A DNA stretch of 64,000 nt from Rheinheimera sp. SA_1 (GTDB lineage Bacteria; Pseudomonadota; Gammaproteobacteria; Enterobacterales; Alteromonadaceae), in the NCBI RefSeq assembly GCF_001669775.1, contig NZ_LXWK01000018.1:62001-126000 (forward strand), read 5' to 3'. Within the stretch, counting starts at the first letter, position 1; the number at the start of each line of letters is the position of its first letter. Position numbers and translations under genes: made by a program. This document shows positions 24,696 to 34,165 of this stretch, piece by piece. The notes under the pieces are model-generated. The model did not search any database, was not told where the DNA came from, and saw only the letters and a list, made by a program, of their open reading frames with translations.

Positions 24696-26906
24696 GTGTC
24701 TGCCGACCTGGGCTTGCGCCAGCAGCTGGCTGAACTGCAGCAGCAGTACTGGCAACTGCGCTGGCGTTTGCCGCTGTGGTTGCAGGTCGATGCTGCTGAG
24801 CGCGACGGGTTGCCGCAGACGCTTGCTGAACTGCTAGCCTATCAATCCGAAGGAACCGGCTTTTGGCTCGGCGAATTTATTGCTGATTTTCCATTAGCCG
24901 CAACTACAGCCCAGATTAAACACAAAGGCCAGTTACTTGGCGTTGAAGCCGACTGGATTGTGATCAATGGCTTAGCTGGTATTGATTGGGATCTGCTGGC
25001 CGCCAGCAGTGGTTGTTTACGCGCCGGTGGCCTGTGGTTGCTGATCACCGTAACGCCGGAGCATTTTGCACTGCAACCCAATCCTCAAGCGCAGCGGATG
25101 TTGTCTTATCCGCTGCAAGCTCATGATCAAGCGAGTAATTTTCAGCAGTTTTGGCTGTCGCAGCAACAAGATTGGTGGTTGTATAACGAAGCGCTGGGCT
25201 TACACCGCCAGCACTTAGCTAAAGCACAACAGACCGTACTGACCGAGCCAAGCGCATCAACACAAACAACAGACTCGAAGCACCCTGCTGACGCAGAGTT
25301 GGTGCCAGCTCCCTTTTCTTCTTCGGAGCAACAACAAGCCGTTGCTGCCATTTTAAAAGTAGTTTCAGGCCATCGCCGTCGACCGCTGTTGCTGACGGCT
25401 CATCGGGGTCGCGGCAAATCGGCAGCTTTGGGTATTGCGGCGGTGCAGCTGCAACAACTAAGCAAGCAAAAACTCATTATCACCGCACCAAATCCAGCAG
25501 CTGCCGCCGTGGCTTTACAGCATGCCAAAGCCTATCTGGCAGAGTTACAGCCGGATGCACCGCTGGCGCTGCAATTCTGGCCCATTGATTTGTTATTGCA
25601 GCAACAACCAAGCGCCGATTTAATCATGGTCGATGAAGCCGCCGCCATTCCATTACCACAATTACAACAACTGACGCAGCAATACAGCCGGCTGGTGTTC
25701 GCCACCACCGAACATGGTTACGAAGGAACAGGTCGTAGCTTCAGTTTAAAGTTTCAGCCTTATTTACAACAACATTGCCCCGGCTGGCAGCAATTACGGT
25801 TGCAAACACCGGTACGATACGCCGAAGATGATCCGTTAGAGCGGCAAATTTTCCGCAGTTTTTTGCTGGCCTGCGAACAGCCAACACCGGCTTATGATCC
25901 CGCTTTGCCGTTATTCACCAAGCTGCATCCAGCGTCGGAATTACTGGCACAACCATCCTTGCTTGCCGGTATTTTTGGGCTGCTGAGTCTGGCTCATTAT
26001 CAAACCGAAGTGACGGATTTATGGGCTTTGCTCGATAATCCACAGTTGCATGTGCTGGCGCTGTATCAGCAAGCAGGCAATGAACAAGAACCAGGATCCA
26101 CACAACAATCATTGCAACTGCTCGGCTGCGCCGTGATGAGCTACGAAGGTCAATTGCCACCGCAGCTAGCCACTCAGGTTTATCAGGGTGATAGAAGGGT
26201 GCAAGGCCACTTGCTGGCACAAAGTCTGGCCTTTCATCTGGCAACACCGGAATTGGCAACCTTGCCACTGGCGAGAGTGCAACGGATAGTGATCCATCCA
26301 GCCTGGCAGAACAGCGGGCTTGGCCAGTATTTACTGAAGCAAGTGCAACAACATTGCCAGCAGCAGGGCGTTACGGCAGTTGGCAGCAGTTTTGGCGCGA
26401 CTGCGGCGTTATTGCGTTTTTGGACTGGCCAGGGATTTCTGCCAGTTAAACTCAGTCAACAAGCCGAACAAGCCAGTGGTGAGCCTTCGGTTTTAATGAT
26501 CAAAGCCTGCGACAGCGCGCTGGCACCCACCATGGTGCAGTTACACCAGCAGTTCGCCGCCAACTTGTATCTGCAATTAGCCGATAGCCAGCGTCACTTA
26601 AACCCACGACTGGCACTACAGCTCTGTCAGCCGCCAGTGACCACTATCGACACCCCAGCAAAACAACAACTGGTATTATTCGCGGCTGGCAAACGGCCCT
26701 ATGAATTGGTCGAATTGTTGGTACTGGCTTGGTTTAATCAGCATGCGCACAGTCTGCCGATCGATCTAACGCCTTTGCTGGTGCAAAAGCTGTGGCAAAA
26801 GCACAGCTGGGCAGATCTTTCGAAACAGCATAATGGCCAGGGAAAACAGCAACTCATCAATCAAATACGCCAGTTGATTGCCACTTTCTGCTTGAATCAA
26901 CCCTAA
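24696..26906 (+). CDS. tmcA: tRNA(Met) cytidine acetyltransferase TmcA
   Basis: A 736-residue protein beginning at a GTG one base after the uvrD stop, with GAGG nine bases before it. The helicase part has Walker A LTAHRGRGKSAALG (about 227-240) and Walker B LIMVDEAAAIP (about 308-318); the GNAT part lies at about 490-600 (VQRIVIHPAWQNSGLGQYLL) and the C-terminal tail binds tRNA. The enzyme makes N4-acetylcytidine at the wobble base of elongator tRNA-Met using ATP and acetyl-CoA. The N-terminal half is rich in Gln and Leu and looks more divergent than the core. Confidence 0.92.
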   Translation: MSADLGLRQQLAELQQQYWQLRWRLPLWLQVDAAERDGLPQTLAELLAYQSEGTGFWLGEFIADFPLAATTAQIKHKGQLLGVEADWIVINGLAGIDWDLLAASSGCLRAGGLWLLITVTPEHFALQPNPQAQRMLSYPLQAHDQASNFQQFWLSQQQDWWLYNEALGLHRQHLAKAQQTVLTEPSASTQTTDSKHPADAELVPAPFSSSEQQQAVAAILKVVSGHRRRPLLLTAHRGRGKSAALGIAAVQLQQLSKQKLIITAPNPAAAAVALQHAKAYLAELQPDAPLALQFWPIDLLLQQQPSADLIMVDEAAAIPLPQLQQLTQQYSRLVFATTEHGYEGTGRSFSLKFQPYLQQHCPGWQQLRLQTPVRYAEDDPLERQIFRSFLLACEQPTPAYDPALPLFTKLHPASELLAQPSLLAGIFGLLSLAHYQTEVTDLWALLDNPQLHVLALYQQAGNEQEPGSTQQSLQLLGCAVMSYEGQLPPQLATQVYQGDRRVQGHLLAQSLAFHLATPELATLPLARVQRIVIHPAWQNSGLGQYLLKQVQQHCQQQGVTAVGSSFGATAALLRFWTGQGFLPVKLSQQAEQASGEPSVLMIKACDSALAPTMVQLHQQFAANLYLQLADSQRHLNPRLALQLCQPPVTTIDTPAKQQLVLFAAGKRPYELVELLVLAWFNQHAHSLPIDLTPLLVQKLWQKHSWADLSKQHNGQGKQQLINQIRQLIATFCLNQP

Positions 26907-27016
26907 CGGCCCTAGCTTGATTGACCATTAACATGAGCCAAATCAAAACACCGGCCGTAACTAACAGCTAAGCTGTAGTGGAACCACTTCGGTGTCTTTT
27001 AAAGGGTCGTCCGTGA

Positions 27017-28183
27017 ATGTGCCGATATCTCTTGCTGTTTTCGTGCATTTTGGTGTGTTTTTCGCTGCAGGCGCAACCCGCTGCCCCGATTAAAATTGGC
27101 ATGTCAGCACCGTTTTCCGGGCGGGCCGAGTGGTTAGGCCTGGATTACCGCGCTGGCGCCAATCTGGCTTTTGAACAGTTAAATCAACAAGGTGGAATTA
27201 ACGGCAGACCCATTCAACTTATTTCGCTGGATGATGGTTACGAGCCACTCCGTACCGTCGACAACACCCGGCAACTGGTATTTAACGATAAAGTGCTGGC
27301 GTTGTTTGGCTATATTGGCACTCCAACCTCAAACGCTGTGCTGCCATTATTGCGCCATGAGCAAATTCCATTTATCGCCCCTTTTACCGGCGCCGATATA
27401 CTGCGCCAGCCAGAAGATCATTTTATCTATAACTTTCGCGCCAGTTATGCGCAGGAAGCCAGTGCGCAAATCAGCTATCTGGTTGATCAACGTCAATTTA
27501 AAAAAATCGCGTTGCTAATTCAGGCCGATGAATTTGGCGCCAGTGTCGAGCGTAATTTTCTGACGGAGCTGCAAAAGCGGCAGTTAAAACCTTTGGTCAT
27601 CAGCAGATTTAAACGCAATACCGCCGATTTAGCCGATGCAGTGGCAGCGCTTATTGCGCAAAAGCCCGACGTTGTGCTGACGGTCGGTACTTATCAGGTG
27701 CTGATTGACGCAATTCAACTTGGTGCGGCGAAAAAATTTAACCCGTTGTATTCAGTAGTATCTTTTACCGGCGTGTCGGAGCTAAATAGTTTACTCGACC
27801 ACCGTCATCAGGTGCTGGCATCGATGGTGATGCCGGATCCAAACCAGTCAAAACTGGCATTGGTTGATGCATATCGCCAACAACTACAGACTCAGGCAAT
27901 TAGCAAAGCGGGACAGCCTGCTGCAACGCTTCCGGCAACTGCACGTCTAAGTGATGCCCGAATGAGTGATGTGGCGCTGGAAGGTTTTGCCGCTGCCACA
28001 ATATTGGTCGGCGCACTCAAACAATGCGCCGCGACCATCACCCGGCGCTGTGTGTTGCAAGCGTTACCACAACAACAGCTGTACGATTTTCAGCTGCAAT
28101 ATGATGTACAGCGACACCAGGCTTCACAGCAAGTGTCGCTGGTGTGGCTGCGTCAACGCGGTCTGCAGCCGGTCAGTGACTAA
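27017..28183 (+). CDS. Periplasmic binding protein, branched-chain amino acid type (Peripla_BP_6)
   Basis: A 388-residue protein with a signal peptide (MCRYLLLFSCILVCFSLQAQ). Then IKIGMSAPFSGRAEWLGLDYRAGANLAFEQLN and INGRPIQLISLDDGYEP open the first lobe, and VLALFGYIGTPTSNAVLPL holds the usual ligand-loop serine/threonine. It belongs to the LivJ/LivK-like group. No permease or ATPase genes are beside it, so it may be a stand-alone sensor or scavenging protein. Its last 11 bases overlap the end of the protease gene on the other strand. A 110-base gap upstream may hold its promoter. Confidence 0.85.
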   Translation: MCRYLLLFSCILVCFSLQAQPAAPIKIGMSAPFSGRAEWLGLDYRAGANLAFEQLNQQGGINGRPIQLISLDDGYEPLRTVDNTRQLVFNDKVLALFGYIGTPTSNAVLPLLRHEQIPFIAPFTGADILRQPEDHFIYNFRASYAQEASAQISYLVDQRQFKKIALLIQADEFGASVERNFLTELQKRQLKPLVISRFKRNTADLADAVAALIAQKPDVVLTVGTYQVLIDAIQLGAAKKFNPLYSVVSFTGVSELNSLLDHRHQVLASMVMPDPNQSKLALVDAYRQQLQTQAISKAGQPAATLPATARLSDARMSDVALEGFAAATILVGALKQCAATITRRCVLQALPQQQLYDFQLQYDVQRHQASQQVSLVWLRQRGLQPVSD

Positions 28184-29396
28184 AATAACCAGCACAACGT
28201 TTGGTACCGCTTTTCGTCAGATAATAACGATTGCAATTGGTGTCATAACTGCTGCCGGTAGCGGTGATCTGCCAGCCAGAAACATAAACGCCATTTAAGT
28301 GCGTCCAGCTGCCATTTTGCTTCAGACTCCAATGCTGATGCGGGCCGGTAGAAGCTCCACCATTGCACAAGGCCTGTGGTTGGGTATTGGCCGGATTGGC
28401 AATTTTGGTGTTTTTACTGACGGAAGCGCCGGTGTTGTACTGAATATTCATCAAATGATAATAAGTGGTCGACCAGCCGCCACTATGCACTACTTCGGCA
28501 AAACAGGACGAATGGCGTTTAAAACTGCCCGCCGCAGATGCAGCCACCCAACGACCTGACTGATTACTGCCCCAGCCGCCACCCTGACTCATGTCCAACG
28601 ATGACATCGGATAATTGCCACTGCCGGTATTGGTATGTGCACCACCGACATGCCAGGATTGGCCGGTCGGAAACGGAAATTGTAAAAAGCCATTGGCCGG
28701 ACCGGCCAGAATAACCGGGTCATCCATCGTTTGTTGATCAGCGGCTTGCTTCTGTTCTGTTTGGCTTGAAACTGCTGAAAATTCTTCAGCAAACAACTGC
28801 TGATAAATGTCGTTGAATTGCCGCGCCGCGCCTTGTTGCTGTAAAGCTTGAGCGTCTGACAAAGCTTGCGGTTTTGCACTTTCAAATAAAAAATCTAATG
28901 CTGATGGCGCCTGACGATTACTGAATTCGGCAGCCTCAGGGTGGCTTGGTGCGCTGTATACCCGGGTCGCCAGTTGATCAGCGACATCCTGAAGCTGGCC
29001 GGCAAAATCGGCTTTTGCCGATAATTTGCCAAAAGGCTTGGCTAGTTGTTTTGCGCTCAGATTAGCATTTCGCAGCACGCCACTCTGTTGTTCCATCAAA
29101 GCCAATAACACCCGCGGGCTGATGCTGCTGTAACCGGCCCAATGCGAAATATGCTCGGCGTACGGCAATAAATGCGGCGCCTGACTGGCGAGATAGGCTT
29201 CAATATCAAAGTTAAACATTTCATCGTAGCTGTAGATCAGCGGGTTGACTGGCTGGTGTACCGCAGAAGCGTACGTACTGCCGGCCTGCACCGAGGTAGC
29301 TGCGGCAATGCCATCAGTCTTGGTTGCAGGAGTTGCAGCCGCCACCGATAAGCTGCATAACAATAGCGAAAGTGTTGATAGGTTCCTGGTGTTCAT
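28173..29396 (-). CDS. Secreted M23 beta-lytic metalloendopeptidase (LasA/Blp type)
   Basis: A 407-residue preproenzyme: signal peptide at 1-20, propeptide to about residue 225, mature protease about 180 residues. Zinc ligands His254 (GGAHTNTGSG), Asp268 (SSLDMS) and His355 (GPHQHWSL), with His314 (YYHLM) and His353 as catalytic residues. The mature sequence is close to beta-lytic protease of Lysobacter/Achromobacter and to LasA. It cuts glycine-rich bonds in peptidoglycan bridges or elastin-like proteins and may lyse competitor Gram-positive cells. Four Cys in the mature part (298, 344, 388, 401) suggest two disulfides, as in the family. Confidence 0.92.
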   Translation of the reverse strand: MNTRNLSTLSLLLCSLSVAAATPATKTDGIAAATSVQAGSTYASAVHQPVNPLIYSYDEMFNFDIEAYLASQAPHLLPYAEHISHWAGYSSISPRVLLALMEQQSGVLRNANLSAKQLAKPFGKLSAKADFAGQLQDVADQLATRVYSAPSHPEAAEFSNRQAPSALDFLFESAKPQALSDAQALQQQGAARQFNDIYQQLFAEEFSAVSSQTEQKQAADQQTMDDPVILAGPANGFLQFPFPTGQSWHVGGAHTNTGSGNYPMSSLDMSQGGGWGSNQSGRWVAASAAGSFKRHSSCFAEVVHSGGWSTTYYHLMNIQYNTGASVSKNTKIANPANTQPQALCNGGASTGPHQHWSLKQNGSWTHLNGVYVSGWQITATGSSYDTNCNRYYLTKSGTKRCAGYFSH

Positions 29397-29733
29397 AACG
29401 ACCTCTTATTTTGATTGTTTGTAGGGAAGGACAGCCAGAAACTGGCTGCCGTACCCACTGTAGTCAATGCTGAGATCGTCAAAAGCTAGGACAAGAAATA
29501 TCAGAAATTTGTCACTGAACTATCATCAAAAATGCTTCAGAATGTCATTAATTAGTAAATTTAAACTTGAAAAGGAGAGAGGGAAAGCCAATACAGGAAC
29601 AGCCACGGCGATTTCCAGCCTGACTTTTATCGTACAGATGACAAATGTCACCCCGCTTTGATGACGAATGCCCCTGCTGTCAAACCAGCGTTGGGCGCAC
29701 ACTCCACTGAAGCCTTCACAGCGGAGCACACTG
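29397..29733 (+). promoter_or_regulatory. Intergenic control region with a TGACA-AA-TGTCA palindrome
   Basis: These 337 bases separate the divergent protease gene and the ABC exporter operon. No convincing gene is present; a 64-codon frame at 29467 has no RBS or family resemblance. At 29639-29650 TGACA and TGTCA form a perfect inverted repeat with a two-base spacer, about 85 bases before the ABC start. It could be an operator for either gene. Confidence 0.4.
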
Positions 29734-30678
29734 ATGACCACGCCCTATATCGACATTCGCAATCTGAATAAAAAATTCTCGCAACACCCGGTGCTCAACC
29801 AGCTGAACTTAACCATTCAGTCCGGTGAAATTGTCGCCATTCTCGGCGAAAATGGCGCAGGAAAAACGACCTTGCTGAACATCTTGCTCGGGCTGCTGCC
29901 AGCTGATAGTGGCGATGTGCGGTTGTTTGGGCAACCAGTCAGCGCATTGCAGCAGTCGATGGCACTTCGCGCCAATCTCGGGGTGATGCTGCAACAAGCC
30001 AGTTTGCCGGGCAATCTGACGGTGCTGGAACATCTGCAACTGTTCAGCTGTTATTACCCCGATCCGCGACCGCTACCGGAACTGATCCAAAGTTGTGGCC
30101 TGAATGACATTGTGCAGCAAAGGTTTGCATCTTTGTCAGGTGGCCAGAAACAGGCCGTGTTATTTGCACTCGCCATCATTGGTAAACCAGTGTTGTTGTT
30201 TTTGGATGAACCCACAGTTGGCCTGGACGTGGCCGCGCGCCAGGCGTTCTGGCAGCAAATCCGCCAGGCCAAAGCCGATGGCATCAGCGTGATCCTGACC
30301 ACCCATTATCTGGAAGAAGCCGATCAACTGGCATCGCGGATTTTGGTGCTGAAAAACGGCCGTTTTATTGCCGATGGCAGCCCGGCCACCTTAAAAGCTT
30401 TTAGCCAGACCCGGCAAATAAGCTGCAGCACCAGGTTGTCGCAACAACTCATTAGCAGTTGGCCGGAAGTGCAGCTCGTCGTTCAACTTGCCGCACAGTT
30501 AGCCGCACAGCAGGACAATCCGGCAGCGCAACTTTTACAAATTCATAGCAGCCAACCCGAACAAACCTTACGCCGGTTACTGGCGCTGGACGAGCAACTC
30601 ACGGATCTCACCGTCAGCAGTGTCAGTCTGGAACAAGCATTTTTACATCTCACCAACAGCAAGGAGCATAGCGCATGA
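29734..30678 (+). CDS. ABC transporter ATP-binding protein (ABC-2 exporter type)
   Basis: About 314 residues from the ATG at 29734, which follows GGAG. Walker A GENGAGKTT, Q-loop MLQQASLPGNLTV, signature LSGGQKQA, Walker B LLFLDEPTVGLD and the His switch TTHYLEEAD are all present. The C-terminal tail of about 90 residues (from about 225) is typical of DrrA/CcmA-type drug or lipid exporters. It overlaps the permease gene by 4 bases (ATGA). Substrate unknown. Confidence 0.92.
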   Translation: MTTPYIDIRNLNKKFSQHPVLNQLNLTIQSGEIVAILGENGAGKTTLLNILLGLLPADSGDVRLFGQPVSALQQSMALRANLGVMLQQASLPGNLTVLEHLQLFSCYYPDPRPLPELIQSCGLNDIVQQRFASLSGGQKQAVLFALAIIGKPVLLFLDEPTVGLDVAARQAFWQQIRQAKADGISVILTTHYLEEADQLASRILVLKNGRFIADGSPATLKAFSQTRQISCSTRLSQQLISSWPEVQLVVQLAAQLAAQQDNPAAQLLQIHSSQPEQTLRRLLALDEQLTDLTVSSVSLEQAFLHLTNSKEHSA

Positions 30679-31475
30679 ATACGCCCAGGATGCAAACCAG
30701 CACTATCAAAGCGGCCACAATGCCATGGCTCAGCTGGCGACAAACTCTGAATTTACTGGTGATGGAGGCGAAACTTGATTTGCTGACGTTATGGCGCACG
30801 CCGGGTTTTGTCGCACCTAGTCTGATTTTTCCGGTGATGTTTTATCTGCTGTTTGGGGTTTTTATCACCAAAGGCGGTCAAAGCGATTATTTGCTGGTGA
30901 CTTATTGCTGCTTCGGCGTGATGGGCCCGGCGCTGTTTAACTTCGGCGTGAATGTCGCCACCGAAAAATCTCAGGGATGGCTAACGATGAAACAAATTGC
31001 GCCGGCGCCGGTGTCGGCTTATCTGTTCGGCAAAATGGTGTCGAGTTTGTTGTTTGCGCTGGTGATTGTGATGCTGTTGTTTGTCTGCGCTGCGCTGTTT
31101 GGCAATGTCCGTTTATATACCAGTCAGTGGCTGGGACTGGCGGGATTAGTGTTAGTTGGCACCCTGCCATTTTGTTTGTTCGGACTCTGGTTGGGGCTGA
31201 CGTTAAGCGCGAAAGCTGCGCCCGCTGTGGTGAATCTGATTTATCTGCCGTTGGCGTTTTTAGGCGGTTTATGGCTGCCCATCCACATCCTGCCAGGCTT
31301 TATGCAGCACTTTGCTCAGCTTTTACCAAGTTTTCATTTTGGTCAATTGGCACTCAGCGTGATTGGCCGTGATTTACCGCAGCCCTGGTGGCAGCATCTG
31401 CTTGCCTTGCTGGTTTTCACAGTGGTATTTGGCGTGCTGGCTAGCCGTGCCTTTCGTCAGAACAGGAGCGCCTGA
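30675..31475 (+). CDS. ABC-2 type permease
   Basis: A 266-residue membrane protein with six predicted membrane segments, among them FVAPSLIFPVMFYLLFGVFI, the pair around SSLLFALVIVMLLFVCAALF, and FTVVFGVLASRAF at the end. EKSQGWLTMKQIAPAPVSAYL is the conserved cytoplasmic ABC-2 loop. It forms the exporter with the preceding ATPase and is followed after one base by the amidohydrolase, so the three genes make an operon. Confidence 0.9.
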   Translation: MNTPRMQTSTIKAATMPWLSWRQTLNLLVMEAKLDLLTLWRTPGFVAPSLIFPVMFYLLFGVFITKGGQSDYLLVTYCCFGVMGPALFNFGVNVATEKSQGWLTMKQIAPAPVSAYLFGKMVSSLLFALVIVMLLFVCAALFGNVRLYTSQWLGLAGLVLVGTLPFCLFGLWLGLTLSAKAAPAVVNLIYLPLAFLGGLWLPIHILPGFMQHFAQLLPSFHFGQLALSVIGRDLPQPWWQHLLALLVFTVVFGVLASRAFRQNRSA

Positions 31476-31476
31476 G

Positions 31477-33300
31477 ATGTCCTCGAAAACTCTATTGATC
31501 ACCTTTGGCTCGGTACTGACGCTGGGTGTTTTTTTCAGTCTGTTGCCAACACCAGAAACTGCAACGGCACCAGTGGCAACAACAACTGCTTCACCTGAAA
31601 TCAGTGATCCAGCGAGTTTTGTGCTGGGGCCGGTGCAACTGTTTGATGGTGAAAAATGGCTAGGCCAGCGTTATCTGGAAGTGCGGCAAGGTCGGATCAG
31701 CCAGATTAGTGAGCACCCGATAAAAACCGATTTACCCCAAATTGAAGGCGAAGGCCGCAGCCTGCTGCCGGGGCTGATTGACGCACATGTCCACACTTAC
31801 GCCGATGCGCTGGAATTAGCACCGCAATATGGCGTCACCACCGTATTGGATATGTTTATGTCGGCGCAGTTAATGAAACCGCTGCAGGCGGGCCGTGACG
31901 AAACGCCGAGCCAGCAACGCGCCGATTTATACAGCGCCGGCACCCTGATCACAGCGCCAAAAGGCCACGGCACTGAATATGGTATGCCGATCCCAACCAT
32001 CAAAACGCCGGAGCAAGCCGATGCCTTTGTGGCGGCGCGCGTCGCGGAAGGTTCTGATTTTATTAAAATTGTCTATGAGTCGAACAAAGCACCCCGCAAG
32101 TTTTTCCCGTCGATTGATGAAGCAACATTAACTGCAGTGATTAAAGCTGCGCATCAGCAAGGCAAACTGGCGGTGGTGCATATCAGCGATCAACAATCGG
32201 CATTAGAAGCGGTGCGCGCCGGTGCCGACGGCTTGGTGCATGGGTTTATTGAGTCCAGAGTGCAGCAAAAACTGTTGGATCTGATGAAGGCACAAAATGT
32301 GTTTATTATTCCAACCCTGGCAGTGCATGAAGCGATGACGGTGCGCCAACATAACGCCAAATATGTGCTGAACCGGAATGATTTAAAGCTCAGCGCCAAT
32401 CAGCGCCATAATTTAAAACAAGGTTTTACCCAGTTTAATATTCCGCCGGCATTATTTGAAAATTTGCTCTACAACACCCGCGTCATGCATCAGCACGGCA
32501 TTCGCATTCTGGCCGGTACCGATGCGCCGAATCCCGGCACCGCCCATGGCATCAGCCTGCCGCTGGAAATGTTGTTATTGCAACAAGCCGGGTTGAGCAT
32601 TGATGAAGTGCTAAAAAGCGCGACCTCTTTGCCTGCCAGCAGTTTTGGCTTAAAGCAGGTTGGCTTGCTAAAAGTGGGGGCTAAAGCCGATTTGCTGTTG
32701 GTCGGTGATGTGCAAAACGATTTAACAACGTTATTCACCCCAGAAAAAATCTGGAAAAACGGTGTGCGGATTAACCCGATCATCAGCGCCGCGGCCAGCA
32801 AAGTCACAGCTGGATTACTGGCTGATTTCGCCCAAAGCCACAAAACCATCCAAGGGCTTGGGATCAGCGCCAGCAGCGACAGTATGATGCAGGGCCAGTC
32901 GAGTGCGAAAATGAGTTGGATAGCAGAAGGCTTTCAGAGTACCGGTGCCATCCGGGTTGATGGTGCGATCAAACCTGGCTTTAGCTATCCGTGGTCTGGC
33001 TTAACCTATCTGCCCGGAAAAAGCATGGAACAAGGTGCAGACTTGACTGCTTTTACTCATGTCAGTTTCGCAGTTCGCGGCACACCGGGCAGCTATCAAC
33101 TGCAGCTATTTAGTGCTGGCAGCATGCTGCCGGTGGTCGCTGATTTTAACGTCAGTAACGATTGGCAAATAATCAACATGCCACTGAGCCAATTCGCAGG
33201 TGCTGAACTTTCGGCCATCAGCATGCTGTTATGGTCAGCGCCAGCCAACGCCCCGCAACCGGAGTATTTTCTGGAACTGGATGAAATTAAAATCAATTAA
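31477..33300 (+). CDS. Membrane-anchored amidohydrolase with a C-terminal CIA30-like domain
   Basis: About 607 residues from the ATG at 31477, which follows AGGAG. An N-terminal signal anchor (LLITFGSVLTLGVFFSLL) is followed by an imidazolonepropionase-like amidohydrolase domain at about 45-440: DAHVHT metal ligands, a lysine in FIKIVYES, VVHISD and LVHGF histidines, and LAGTDAPNPG with the catalytic Asp. Residues about 465-607 look like a CIA30/CBM11-type beta-sandwich (FQSTGAIRVDG, WQIINMPLSQF). It acts outside the inner membrane, probably on a cyclic amide or prolyl peptide. Being co-transcribed with an exporter suggests it works on the exported compound; this is inference. Confidence 0.87.
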   Translation: MSSKTLLITFGSVLTLGVFFSLLPTPETATAPVATTTASPEISDPASFVLGPVQLFDGEKWLGQRYLEVRQGRISQISEHPIKTDLPQIEGEGRSLLPGLIDAHVHTYADALELAPQYGVTTVLDMFMSAQLMKPLQAGRDETPSQQRADLYSAGTLITAPKGHGTEYGMPIPTIKTPEQADAFVAARVAEGSDFIKIVYESNKAPRKFFPSIDEATLTAVIKAAHQQGKLAVVHISDQQSALEAVRAGADGLVHGFIESRVQQKLLDLMKAQNVFIIPTLAVHEAMTVRQHNAKYVLNRNDLKLSANQRHNLKQGFTQFNIPPALFENLLYNTRVMHQHGIRILAGTDAPNPGTAHGISLPLEMLLLQQAGLSIDEVLKSATSLPASSFGLKQVGLLKVGAKADLLLVGDVQNDLTTLFTPEKIWKNGVRINPIISAAASKVTAGLLADFAQSHKTIQGLGISASSDSMMQGQSSAKMSWIAEGFQSTGAIRVDGAIKPGFSYPWSGLTYLPGKSMEQGADLTAFTHVSFAVRGTPGSYQLQLFSAGSMLPVVADFNVSNDWQIINMPLSQFAGAELSAISMLLWSAPANAPQPEYFLELDEIKIN

Positions 33301-33305
33301 CATTC

Positions 33306-33357
33306 GGGGTCAGAGTCAATTGTTAACAGAATTTTGTTAACAATTGACTCTGACCCC
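33306..33357. repeat. 52-bp perfect inverted repeat (REP-like), copy 1
   Basis: Two 23-base arms beginning GGGGTCAGAGTCAATTG are perfect inverted copies around a 6-base loop GAATTT. It lies between the convergent ends of the amidohydrolase and rfbC genes and may also end transcription. Copies 2 and 3 are at 36756-36807 and 50568-50619. Confidence 0.9.
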
Positions 33358-33368
33358 ACAATTAACAA

Positions 33369-33926
33369 CTACTCGAAATACTCGGCAGCTTTAAATGTGG
33401 TGGCTTGTTGATCGCGCATTGAAAGGGACGGCGGCAATGCTGGTAACTGCGCCAGCGGCCAGTCAATCGCGAGATCGGCATCGTCCCAGCGGATACCACG
33501 CTCATGCGTCGGGGCGTAATAGTCGGTGGTTTTATAATGCACATCGGCACTGTCGCTCAGTACCAGAAAACCATGGGCAAAACCTTCCGGAATAAACAAT
33601 TGCTGCTGGTTTTGTGCCGATAAAAACTGTCCGACCCACTGGCCAAAAGTGGCGGAAGATACCCGTAAATCGACCGCCACATCAAAGATTTCACCTTGTA
33701 CCACCCGGATTAATTTCGCCTGCGGCTGGGCGATTTGATAATGCAAACCGCGCAGCACCCCTTGTTTTGAGTGCGAATGGTTGTCTTGCACAAAATTGAG
33801 TGGCCGCTTTAATAAAGTTTCATATTGCTGTTGCTGAAAACTCTGCAAAAAATAACCACGCTCGTCGCTGAACACCTTGGGTTGTAAAATAAGCACATCA
33901 GGAATCGCGGTTGGGATCAGTTGCAT
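33369..33926 (-). CDS. rfbC: dTDP-4-dehydrorhamnose 3,5-epimerase RfbC
   Basis: A 185-residue cupin enzyme of normal length. FSDERGYFLQSFQ near residue 18, QDNHSHSKQGVLRGLHYQ with the catalytic His around 47-64, IPEGFAHGFLVLSD, and TDYYAPTHERGIRWDD with the active-site Tyr are all conserved. It makes dTDP-4-keto-L-rhamnose for O-antigen or exopolysaccharide. The partners rfbA, rfbB and rfbD are not in this window, so it is an orphan here. It lies between two copies of the 52-bp repeat, together with the J-domain operon. Confidence 0.93.
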   Translation of the reverse strand: MQLIPTAIPDVLILQPKVFSDERGYFLQSFQQQQYETLLKRPLNFVQDNHSHSKQGVLRGLHYQIAQPQAKLIRVVQGEIFDVAVDLRVSSATFGQWVGQFLSAQNQQQLFIPEGFAHGFLVLSDSADVHYKTTDYYAPTHERGIRWDDADLAIDWPLAQLPALPPSLSMRDQQATTFKAAEYFE

Positions 33927-34165
33927 CAGCTTGTCTTCTCACGGAACATTTTGCTGCATTGTGCGTTTTTTGCGGTAAAAGGCAAGGATTTGTCCGGCGA
34001 TAGAACCGATTCGAAGCAGATTGCTCTGACCACGCCATTTAGGCTGCCGCCCACCCTGCTTTTTCTGCTATGATCGCCCCATTGTCTGCGGCCAGTGACC
34101 AGCGCCCAAGCTGGCAACACCTGCCCTTGTTCTCGTTTAACCACCTCGTATTCACAAGGTTTAGC

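Noticed and set aside
29467-29661. A 64-codon frame between the protease and the ABC operon
   Set aside because: No ribosome binding site, no recognisable protein features, and it overlaps the probable control region.
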